Shown here: positions 44,760-53,744 of the stretch, piece after piece
Layout: every line of letters begins with the position of its first letter
Numbering within the stretch: the first letter of the stretch is position 1
Assembly: GCA_029582265.1 (NCBI GenBank)
Contig: CM055823.1
Location: 3,286,001-3,350,000, forward strand
Origin: Zoroaster sp. YZ-2022
Taxonomy: Eukaryota > Echinodermata > Asteroidea > Forcipulatida > Zoroasteridae
Direction: 5' to 3'
Length of the DNA stretch: 64,000 nt
The notes under the pieces: model-generated
Databases searched by the model: none
What the model was told of the DNA's origin: nothing
What the model saw: the letters and a program-made list of their open reading frames with translations, nothing else
Translations under genes and position numbers: made by a program

Positions 44760-45226
44760 GTATGTTGGCTTTCTTGTCAAGCTTGTGTCCTTTTAAAGGT
44801 ATATGATGTATTTGATGAGCATGGATGTTTTTGGACGGCCATTTCTTCACAGGCTGATCTAAATCTGCAATCTTGTGCAAACCTCATTGGGATATCCCTC
44901 TGTCCACCAGTTAATGTTGCTGTCAGTGTGCTCAAAAGTTTGTTGAAACTGGTGCGCATAAATGCATATTTGTGCAAAGTGCCGTCCTGTGAGGGTGGTT
45001 GTTTTTAGAATATAAAGATGTATACAAAGACCTGAATTATGTATACATTTTAAAGGAAATTATTTCACATGACAATGAGGACAGCCAATAAGTTTTGAAG
45101 AATTGTTGAATGTTTTTTATTTTGACAAAATTACCTTTTTTATATGAACATCACCTAGCACTGCAACCTTGTTATTAACTTGAAATAGTTATTGCATAAT
45201 TTTATAATGCTTTTTGTATTTTTCAG

Positions 45227-45376
45227 GCAAATTTGTTGTCAATATTCCACTGGAGATTGACAGCCAAGTAGCTGTCTTTATTCCCAAGACCAATAGACAC
45301 ATCCATCGTCACTTTCGAGTGGCTCTGTGTCTACGGTGCTCAAGATTGAAAGCTGATCCAGAGAAAAGAACTAAAG
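45227..45376 (+). CDS. Exon KFVVNIPLEID (left arm)
   Basis: Counterpart of 23231-23377 with an in-frame 3-bp insertion (extra Val) and changes to CLRCSRLKADPEKRTK. Acceptor GTATTTTTCAG and donor CTAAAG|GTACTG are kept. The C-rich intronic array that follows this exon in the other copies is absent here. Confidence 0.5.
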
Positions 45377-45601
45377 GTACTGTAATTAACTCTAGAAATG
45401 TATTTACAAAATCAACCCACTGAATACCAAACCTGAATACGCCATATTGTGCATGGACTGTATTTTGATATGTCATAGAGGTTTTGTAATGTAATGGAAA
45501 TTTGACAACATTTTCACAGGGAAAATCACAAGTTAAGGTTAAAATGAATTTGATTTCAGCTCCAATATTTATTCCAATATTCTTTCCATCTTATCCCTCA
45601 G

Positions 45602-45800
45602 GACACAAAGCCTTTTGAAACCGAGAATCTCATAGCTCAACTGATGAACACCAATTTACACTTTTCCCAGATGGCTGGAAGTTGTTAGGGGTCCTGCCCA
45701 ACACCACGAGGGGCACAAGTTGTCATTGACATGTCAGACGGGAACATGTGCCATTTCTCACAACTTGGAGTTTGTCACTGATTTTACCGGGGAAAGTGAT
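45602..45800 (+). CDS. Possible terminal exon (left arm)
   Basis: Acceptor TTATCCCTCAG. Continuing phase 1 from 45227-45376 gives GHKAF then TGA. A different frame is open from about 45640 to 45965 (LSLTCQTGTCAISHNLEF) but has no supported splice entry. Confidence 0.35.
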
Positions 45801-46082
45801 TTGAAGTCTGATAACCATACCCATAAGGGTTACTGTGTAACTTTTAAGTGTGTGACTTTATCGTTTTGGTTTGCGTTAACACGATGTGTGTATCTCAACT
45901 ATTGCGAAGCTGAGGTACAGGTTCTGAAAATTTCGCACAACTTTCCGTATCTCAACCTTGGTTAAGTGAGAAGAAGGTTCAAAGGGAGGAGACCAGTAAT
46001 GTCAGACGCTCGTTTTCTCTACTGTCGATATAGAAGTGAGAAATATGGTTCCGAAGAACTATACAGGGGACTTCACGGGTTA

Positions 46083-46582
46083 NNNNNNNNNNNNNNNNNN
46101 NNNNNNNNNNNNNNNNNNNNNNNNNNNNNNNNNNNNNNNNNNNNNNNNNNNNNNNNNNNNNNNNNNNNNNNNNNNNNNNNNNNNNNNNNNNNNNNNNNNN
46201 NNNNNNNNNNNNNNNNNNNNNNNNNNNNNNNNNNNNNNNNNNNNNNNNNNNNNNNNNNNNNNNNNNNNNNNNNNNNNNNNNNNNNNNNNNNNNNNNNNNN
46301 NNNNNNNNNNNNNNNNNNNNNNNNNNNNNNNNNNNNNNNNNNNNNNNNNNNNNNNNNNNNNNNNNNNNNNNNNNNNNNNNNNNNNNNNNNNNNNNNNNNN
46401 NNNNNNNNNNNNNNNNNNNNNNNNNNNNNNNNNNNNNNNNNNNNNNNNNNNNNNNNNNNNNNNNNNNNNNNNNNNNNNNNNNNNNNNNNNNNNNNNNNNN
46501 NNNNNNNNNNNNNNNNNNNNNNNNNNNNNNNNNNNNNNNNNNNNNNNNNNNNNNNNNNNNNNNNNNNNNNNNNNNNNNNNNN
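46083..46582. other. Assembly gap (500 N) at the palindrome centre
   Basis: Placeholder gap following the start of the GGTTC...GAAC array (46046). Confidence 0.99.
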
Positions 46583-46816
46583 TTTCTTACTTAAAATATT
46601 AAAAGGCCTTTTTTGGAAAGGGGCCTCCTTTATATTTAAAGTAAATGAATACAAATCAAATAAATCGCAGAATCTGAAAGAGTGATTAGCCTTCTGAATT
46701 ACTCAGGTGGTAAAAAAATTCATGTGTTTTTTTTTCTTCTAGGCCAATGTCTTCATTATTTTCGCCAAATTGTAGTCATTCATGAAAGTTAATCCTCCGT
46801 CTATTTTCTGTTTTGT

Positions 46817-47053
46817 TTACATTGTTATATCGATTGCTAAAACAGAGGCAATTTTTGGGTGCTTTTCAAAGTGAATTTCACCGAGTGTAACGTTACTTTG
46901 TGGTATGATCTCTACGGTATGATCAAGCTTGATTTTGATTATTAAAATTGTCATGAAAATGAGCTCACCGTGGTTGAAAGTGCAATCATATTGTGTGCCG
47001 AAATGATTTTGCTGAACATTTTCTTCCAAATAATTGAGCAACTCATCAATCAA
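46817..47053 (-). other. Unassigned open frame
   Basis: Reads KFNLIDELLNYLEENVQQNH then FGTQYDCTFNH, followed by a GTGAGC donor-like word. Opening stop and no clear acceptor. It lies in the part of the right arm with no counterpart elsewhere. Too weak to call a gene. Confidence 0.2.
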
Positions 47054-47224
47054 ATTAAATTTTCAGATTTTAAGATCTGTTCATTAAAATAAAAATTAAT
47101 AATCACAGAAGGACAAATAATAATTTTGACAAATTAGAAATGAAAGTCAACTTTTTAAAAGGACGTTTAGTTGTTTTAAACATTTTATGGTCTTTTTAAA
47201 ATTATGTTTCAGTAACTTAGTGGG

Positions 47225-47420
47225 TAGGTGCGTTGGGAGGGTTGGATGGGAGGGGTTGGATGGGAGGGTTGGATGGGAGGGGTTGGATGGGAGGGGTTGG
47301 ATGGGAGGGTTGGATGGGAGGGGTTGGATGGGAGGGGTTGGATGGGAGGGTTGGATGGGAGGTTGGATGGGAGGGTTGGATGGGAGGGTTGGATGGGAGG
47401 GGGTGGATGGGAGGGGGTTA
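47225..47420. repeat. G-rich 14-bp minisatellite, ~13 units (right arm)
   Basis: GGGAGGGGTTGGAT units, reverse counterpart of 23392-23765, immediately beside the donor of the minus-strand exon. G-quadruplex-prone on the plus strand. Confidence 0.9.
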
Positions 47421-47430
47421 TCTACAGTAC

Positions 47431-47570
47431 CTTTAGTTCTTTTCTCTGGATCAGCTTTCCATCTTGAGCACCGTACACACAGAGCCACTCGAAAGTGACA
47501 TGTCCGTTGGTCTTGGGAATAAAGACAGCTACTTGGCTGTCAATCTCCAGTGGAATATTAACAAATCTGT
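47431..47570 (-). pseudogene. Damaged KFVNIPLEID exon (right arm)
   Basis: The donor (CTAAAG|GTACTG) and ALCVRCSRWKADPEKRTK end are kept. The acceptor region is altered (TTTTTCGGACAGATTTG in place of TTTTTCAGGCAAATTTG), and 9 bp are missing in the NRHIHRH segment. Normal splicing in frame is doubtful. Confidence 0.6.
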
Positions 47571-48041
47571 CCGAAAAATACAAAAATCATTATAAAATTA
47601 TGCAATAACTATTTCAAGTTAATAACAAGGTTGCAGTGCTAGGTAATGTTCATATAAAAAGGTAATTTTGTCGAAATAAAAAACATTCAACAATTCTTCA
47701 AAACTTATTGGCTGTCCTCATTGTCATGTGAAATAATTTCCTTTAAAATTTATACATAATTCAGGTCTTTGTATACATCTTTATATTCTAAACACAACCA
47801 CCCTCACAAGATGGCACGTTGCACAAATATGTAAGCGCACCAATCTCAACAAACTTGAGCACGGCAACATTAACTGGTGGACAGAGGGATATCCCAATGA
47901 GGTTTGCACAAGATTGTAGATTTAGATCAGCAATGTATACCTCATCCTGTGAAGAAATGGCCGTCCAAAAACATCCATGCCCATCAAATGCATCATATAC
48001 CTTTAAAAGGACACACAAGCTTGACAAGAAAGCCAACATAC

Positions 48042-48173
48042 CTCGAGCGTATCCTCCTTGTCCGAGACCAAGCAGTTTAATGCCAGTCTTTTCTAGGACA
48101 GCCAGCAGTGACCTGCAAACTCCATCTTGATTAGGTCAGCCTCAATCATCACTTCTAAAGCTCCACTAGCGAC
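48042..48173 (-). CDS. 132-bp exon, frame unclear (right arm)
   Basis: Reverse copy of 21517-21648 with identical splice sites and the same shared frame conflict. The read-through frame (47788-48041) stays open as YDAFDGHGCFWTAISSQDEV, then YIADLNLQSCANLIGISLCP. Confidence 0.4.
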
Positions 48174-48243
48174 CTATAAGAAACAAACATTCCCTCTTGT
48201 ATTCCTCTCTCAATCACAATTACATGTAACATGTTTCCCTTCA

Positions 48244-49571
48244 TTAACCCTTCTATGACTGCAAGGGTCAAAATCAGTCCAAATGTTGATATACTTGCCA
48301 AGGTATATCTAGTGCACTAGAACACTGTCAAACCTTGCAGTCAAAATGTTGATATACTTGCCAAGGTATATCTAGTGCACTAGAACACTGTCAAACCTTG
48401 CAGTCAAAATGTTGATATACTTGCCAAGGTATATCTAGTGCACTAGAACACTGTCAAACCTTGCAGTCAAAATGTTGATATACTTGCCAAGGTATATCTA
48501 GTGCACTTGAACACTGTCAAACCATGGAGGAAGAAAACAGGAGTCACAACGAAGGCATATCAAAGGTTCAATGTCTTTGCAGCGGTCGTAAACTTCAAGC
48601 CAGCGCTAATCGTTTAATCCGATTATCGAGGAGAACTACAGCCTCTTATGTCATAACCAATTAGCACCGGAGTGGCCCATTGAAAATACGTTACGCCGCC
48701 GCCACGCTTACCAGTTTTACGACCGCGATAATCCCTTGTGTACAATGTCTTTTGCCGCCGCCTGCTCGCGACCAGCATACATAATTGGAGGAGAAATCTG
48801 TAGCAAATGAATAAACACAAAGCGTATGCGCACTACTTTTCGCGGGATTTTTATATTGCGCAGTTCATTGTCTTCAATAGCGATTTTTCCACCGAGTATT
48901 TTGGTGTTTTGATCGTCGAATTTGGCGAATCTGAAGCTGACTTACGGTAAATATAACATTCAGATGTTACAATAAAGTGTCTTTTAGCAACTTATTTTAA
49001 GGATATTTCGGTGATCTCCGGAAGCCAACAAATTGTCAAATTCAAAGGCGTGTTGTTTAGCTTTTATCATTTCAATCCTCATATATGTACGATGCTGTAC
49101 AATGAAGATATTGCAGTGTTGGATTAAGTAGGTCGAGTTGGATCGGGAGCCAGCCTTCCTTGTAGTGCAATAGACAACTGTCAGCAATGCGCGCAATGCG
49201 CATGTGCAAAGAAAGCCTGGCTGTAGTTCTCCTCGATAATCGGATTAAACGATTAGCGCTGGCTTAGAAATTTTACGACCGCGGCAAAAGACATTGAACC
49301 TTTGATATGCCTTCGTTGTGACTCCTTCTGTTTTCTTCCTCCATGGTCAAACCTTGCATGTAGTAAGTAAAATTTACAGGTCAAAATGAGTTGACCATTT
49401 TTGACTGGTAAAAGTATTGTTTTGTATTGTTGAGGGTGGTCAAAATGACAGTAAAAACAGTCAAAAATGCCCCTGTGTGCACATTTGGGTCAACAATCAA
49501 AACAGGCAGTTAACTGGTTTTGACCACTATAGCTACTTGCCACTCAAGTTCAGCTGTAGTAGGAGGGTTAA
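48244..49571 (-). mobile_element. TTAACCCT MITE (4 array units) interrupted by another transposon
   Basis: TTAACCCTTCTATGACTGC on the left and GTAGGAGGGTTAA on the right are its ends. The internal 63-bp array (48270-48522, four units) is split by the 823-bp insertion at 48523-49345. Confidence 0.8.
48523..49345. mobile_element. 823-bp element with ~125-bp inverted repeats, TSD GTCAAAC
   Basis: The left end CATGGAGGAAGAAAACAG and right end CTGTTTTCTTCCTCCATG begin inverted repeats that run about 125 bp with few differences (through GCCAGCGCTAATCGTTTAAT and GAGGAGAACTACAGCC). GTCAAAC flanks it at 48516-48522 and 49346-49352. Long inverted ends with a 7-9 bp duplication recall Mutator-like MITEs, but this is not proven. 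No transposase. The insertion sits inside a satellite unit and is absent from the other paralogues. Confidence 0.8.
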
Positions 49572-49725
49572 TCAAGTACTTATGAGTAATTGCTGTGTGA
49601 TTACTCAAGTAGTGAATTTCACTAATCACAAAACACTACAAGTGTATATGTATATGGTTTGGCCTCTGACCTGGCCCCATAGAGCAATAGATAATTGGCA
49701 TAAGTGGACCGCCCACCAACATAGG

Positions 49726-49797
49726 GGCTGGTTAGCTCAGTTGGTAGAGCGCTCGTACAGTAATCGAGAGGTCACAGGTTCGAGTCTGGCATCAGCC
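49726..49797 (+). tRNA. tRNA-like sequence, probably a pseudogene or SINE head
   Basis: GGCTGGT pairs with ATCAGCC as acceptor stem, GCTC with GAGC as D stem, and the A box TAGCTCAGTTGG and B box GGTTCGAGTCT are near-consensus. The anticodon arm CTCGT-ACAGTAA-TCGAG would place AGT (Thr), but its closing pair is T-T and position 33 is C where U is invariant. The T stem has two mismatches. It is unlikely to be a working tRNA. It lies in a segment (about 49640-49840) present only in the right arm. Confidence 0.5.
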
Positions 49798-50040
49798 AAT
49801 TTTTCTTTGCTCGCTACCCATAAATTTTGCAAGTAAATTTTGCTAGGGGTATTGTGGCCGCTGTTGTGAACAGTGCTGGAGTGAAATCTATGAGCATTTG
49901 CTTTGCTTTCCTTTATTGCTTAAATCACAACATTGTGATTTGTAAAAATCCAAAAATCTGAAAAAATCCAAGAAGGACAATACTTTTTCAATGTTCCATA
50001 AGTGTGATAACAATAAAAAAAAATGGCTTCAGGAATTATG

Positions 50041-50264
50041 TTAAATGGGCAGTATCGTCACAATCAACAGGACATGGAATTGGAATGCATGTTTTAGATT
50101 AACTCACTGACTGAAAAAAATTCCCCACATGATAAGGTCATATTACCGTTGCTGCTGCATACATGAGCCAGTAATTTTCAGTCACTGGGTTCAATTTAAG
50201 CTAAGACATCGATTCCATGCCCTGTTGAATGTCTACTCTGATCATGACGATACTGCCCCTTTAA
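50041..50264. mobile_element. TTAA MITE, right-arm copy
   Basis: Reverse counterpart of 42754-42977. Confidence 0.75.
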
Positions 50265-50276
50265 TTTAGAACTCAT

Positions 50277-50462
50277 TTTTAATGAGAAAGTACCTTTATC
50301 TGAGAGTCCCATAAACAGATATTCTGCATGGAAACCTTTCTTGACAACGCTACTGTCTGTGACGAACGTTACGACAACCTCGTTGCTAGATGATACCCAA
50401 CCAAACAGCAGCTGGCTGCCACAATATTTGATATTTCGTGAGGTGTCCAACTTATCTGTTAT
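50277..50462 (-). CDS. Exon: C-terminal half of the second CUB domain (right arm), donor mutated
   Basis: Frame fully open as in 42556-42741 (ITDKLDTSRNIKYCGS, WVSSSNEVVVTFVTDSS, GFHAEYLFMGLSDKG). The acceptor AAATACAG is kept. At the exon end the sequence is TTAAAA|ATGAGT, so the G of the donor GT is A. A cryptic donor AAAG|GTACTT 20 bp upstream could rescue splicing but changes the phase. The upstream exon in this arm (52659-52421) is intact. Confidence 0.7.
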
Positions 50463-50540
50463 CTGTATTTGTTGCCAAAATTAAAGGAAGAAAACAACTT
50501 ACATCAACATTGCGCACAAGAACCTCATAAAATCAAGGGA

Positions 50541-50920
50541 GGAGGGCCAAAGTCATGGTACAGCCAAACCTTTGAGAAGCCTGGCCAGGCCTGGGCTACC
50601 TGGCCTCCTAATCTGTCTTTTGTGAGTCCTAATCTTGTAACAATACAGTACCTGCCAATCAACATATCCTGGGCTTCTGGAGGGCCTAGCCCAGCCAAGT
50701 AGACCTCATTATAATGGCTGCAGTTGTGAACTAAAGACAGCCAAGGTGTCAATTGAGTTTGTGTTAACAATAAGAGCTATTTGAGATCTATTCATTAGTA
50801 AAGGGTCTTTTGTGTTCAGGTAGGGTATATAACAAGCAGAAAGCGGATTATATAGGCTCATAGACCTATGCCTGGCTGGGCTTCTCAAAGGCTTTGCTCT
50901 ACCATGACTGTGACCCTCCT
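50541..50920. mobile_element. GGAGGGCCAAAGTCAT MITE, right-arm copy
   Basis: Reverse counterpart of 42097-42477 with inverted ends GGAGGGCCAAAGTCATGG and CCATGACTGTGACCCTCC. Confidence 0.75.
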
Positions 50921-51234
50921 CCCTAAATGTGTCACCTGTTCATTAAGGTTTGCTGAATTTCAAACCCCCATGAATAAATTTAGTGTGCCACCTTAAGGGA
51001 AGGTACAACATCGTTTATTACAGGTTTTGGGCGTGGTCACTGGCAATAATGACCGAGTCGAATGCGAAGTCCTTATTGCCTGTGACCATGACCAAAACAG
51101 GTCATTATCCTGCAGTAAAAACCAACTGTCATCAATTTTGTTTTTAAAATGTAAATTGTAATATTTGTTGAAGCCAAAAAGAAGTTCACGGCAAATTCAT
51201 GTTTTGGGGAAACGCAAAACACTTGAAAAGAACA

Positions 51235-51690
51235 TGAGTCAGCATGATGCAAAACAACCTTCATCACTCTGGTTCAAATGCATGTCACATGTCGGCTAAA
51301 TAGAACATGAGTCAACATGATGGAAAACAACCTTCATCACTCTGGTTGGTTCAAATACATGTCACATGTCGGCTAAATAGAACATGAGTCAACATGATGC
51401 AAAACAACCTTCATCACTCTGGTTGGTTCAAATGCATGTCACATGTCAGCTAAATAGAACATGAGTCAACATGATGGAAAACAACCTTCATCACTCTGGT
51501 TGGTTCAAATGCATGTCACATGTCGGCTAAATAGAACATGAGTCAACATGATGTAAAACAACCTTCATCACTCTGGTTGGTTCAAATGCATGTCACATGT
51601 CAGCTAAATAGAACATGAGTCAACATGATGCAAAACAACCTTCATCACCCTGGTTGGTTCAAATGCATGTCACATGTCAGCTAAATAGAA
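51235..51690. repeat. 77-bp minisatellite, 6 units (right arm)
   Basis: Reverse counterpart of 41404-41790 with one more unit. Confidence 0.9.
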
Positions 51691-52072
51691 CTGCTGGCAA
51701 ATAGGTGGCACATACGCGCTGTTCTGATTTTGATAAGCCATGTCTGTACCATCTGTTAATACACCCCAACGGATTACATTTTGTCCAATCAGATTGTCTC
51801 AACTGTTTTGGACATTTATGAATATATAATCATCTACAAGTATATTTGGTATGTAAATATTTCAAAGGGGGCACCAATAAGGCTAAGAACTGGGCAACGG
51901 AGGCAGTGGCTTCCATGAAATTTAAGGACTGTATTTGAAGGTGAGACACCAATAATCAAAGTAGTGTGCCCCTGCCAGCGCACGCTCGAGAGTGACTCTT
52001 GTTATTGATTTTTTTGCAAGCTCCAGTTACTCATTGCACGACAAAGACAACGACTGAACAATGACCACAAAA

Positions 52073-52360
52073 CACTGAATAAAACACTTTACCCTGAAAA
52101 TGCCCTGAAAATCTGTTTTTCCATGAAATATATAGTTCACGGTAATTTCATGACACAATACTGTGACAATGCCATGAAATACTCTTTTGGGATTCCTTCG
52201 CCGTGAAATGCAGTGAAAACGCCATGAACTTCTTGTGGCAGTTTTGGGGCAGCTCATTAATTCTTGAGAGCGCTATGAATTTGCCGTGAAATTTCATTGA
52301 ACTCTTATTTCACGGCAAGCAGATTTTCAAGGTATTTTCAAAGTAAAGTTATTCATAGTG
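52073..52360. mobile_element. CACTATGAATAACTTTACCC MITE, right-arm copy
   Basis: Reverse counterpart of 40783-41068. Confidence 0.7.
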
Positions 52361-52420
52361 AAAGGATGGTCACAGTGACTGCGCTGGTAGTCAGTGGCAG
52401 TTGAACAAAGTCTACTATAC

Positions 52421-52659
52421 CTCAATGAAGTCATATTCACATGCTGTTTGCGTTTTGGGAATTGACTGCCGTTTGTAGAGCATATGTTCAGACACTGCTT
52501 CTCTTCTCTTACGTATCTTGGTGACTGGTGTGACACTAACAAAGACGACCTCATCGGATTTGCCTTGTAGAAGGTAGTCAATGTGAACGTTAGATGGGTA
52601 GTCATCTGGATAGTTTGGACTTGTGAAAGATCCGTCAGTACCTGAAAAAGTCCGACTTG
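52421..52659 (-). CDS. Exon: N-terminal half of the second CUB domain (intact)
   Basis: A 239-bp exon, acceptor AAATCCAAACAG, donor ATTGAG|GTATAG, phase 1 in and 0 out. It encodes SRTFSGTDGSFTSPNYPDDY, then PSNVHIDYLLQGKSDEVVFV and, at the end, TACEYDFIE. GSFTSPNYPDDYPSN is the classic CUB opening and CEYDFIE the mid-domain C-x-YD-F-I-E signature. A basic segment (KIRKRREAVSEH) replaces the usual short loop between them, longer than in typical CUB domains and resembling a dibasic cleavage site (KIRKRR). The N-terminal cysteine is absent, as in calcium-independent or three-cysteine CUB variants. The left-arm copy is broken. Confidence 0.8.
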
Positions 52660-53372
52660 CTGTTTGGATTTAAACAAAGGAAGGTTTTATTTCTAACAGA
52701 CATGATACCTTAATACCGAGGTCAGTCCAGAACATTTTAAACATTCCGATTGGTTGAAATTGGTCACATGGTTATGTTTTAACTGTCTCAAACGGTAATA
52801 AAAGACATCTCAGAAAGTTATACAAAAAATTGTTTTGGGAGCTTAGCTAATCTCGCCCACTAACTCCACCCAGAACAATCTAAATTCTCACCCGCAAAAA
52901 TTCTCGTTTCCTACAAGACCTTTAGAAAACCAGCCAGCCACACCAGTTTGATGTAACCACTTTGCCTGGCTGGGCACTGTTGACCCAATGTTAATCCATC
53001 CACACAATGGAAAGGCTTCATTGGCAATTCAAAAGGTCTACGCTCTGCAGGAACACTTGTCAATGAATTAGGTTATTTTTTAAGGACTGCATGCGCAGCT
53101 TCATCACTGCTTTGTGGTCGAGTGTCACGATAATACTGGGAGAATGACCCAGTGGTTTTAGCGGGAGAGATTGGCGAGAGTCCCTTATATGGTTGCAAAA
53201 AAGACAGGTCTGAAATAGTGGGTTAAAAGTCCGGTCTCGAATGTTATTTTAAAAAGCCACTATTAAAAACTGGATCTGGTTGATGTTTAAGACCGAAGGT
53301 GACTGATTTTGCTATAAACTGGACGCACTCGTTCTGACCAGCCCATTAATAAAACTGCAATAAAAGAAAAGG

Positions 53373-53738
53373 ATAATAATAATGTGGACTTATACAGCGC
53401 ACGTATCCACCAAACTGATGCTCAAAGGCACATAACATTATTACCCCTGCTTATCAGGCTCATAAATCATTCCTGAAACCATCTCAGCTCCCTGGGGAGT
53501 ATACAGATCAATTGCTGCCATTACAGCGCATATAGGGCTAATCAAACACAACAACCAACTCTGCCCTCACAGGTACCCATTTACTCCTGGGTGGAAAGAA
53601 GCAATTATGGTAAAGTGTCTTGCTCAAGGACACAAGCACCATGGTTGCAGCCAGGATTTGAACCCACATTCTGACGACTCAGCCATCAGAACACAAATCC
53701 GATGCACTAAACCACTCGGCCATGACGCTCCACTGCAA
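53373..53738 (-). mobile_element. tRNA-derived SINE, right-arm copy
   Basis: Reverse counterpart of 39393-39768, with head GCCATGACGCTCC (A box side) and GGATTTGAACCC (B box) on the plus strand. Confidence 0.65.
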
Positions 53739-53744
53739 GCATGG

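Larger units (their letters stand above)
36033..46082 (+). repeat. Left arm of a large palindrome
   Basis: Reads in reverse as 57766-46583. Matching landmarks, left to right: hAT MITE, TTAACCCT MITE, CUB exon 38625, 73-bp array, SINE, CUB exon 40531, two MITEs, 77-bp array, CUB exon 42556, TTAACCCT MITE with array, 132-bp exon, KFVNIPLEID exon. The paired coordinates sum to 92.8-95.2 kb, the drift being due to array length and insertions. The arm ends at the N gap. Confidence 0.85.

Noticed and set aside
45966..46685. Long open frames through the second N gap
   Set aside because: Same reason: the frame crosses 500 Ns.
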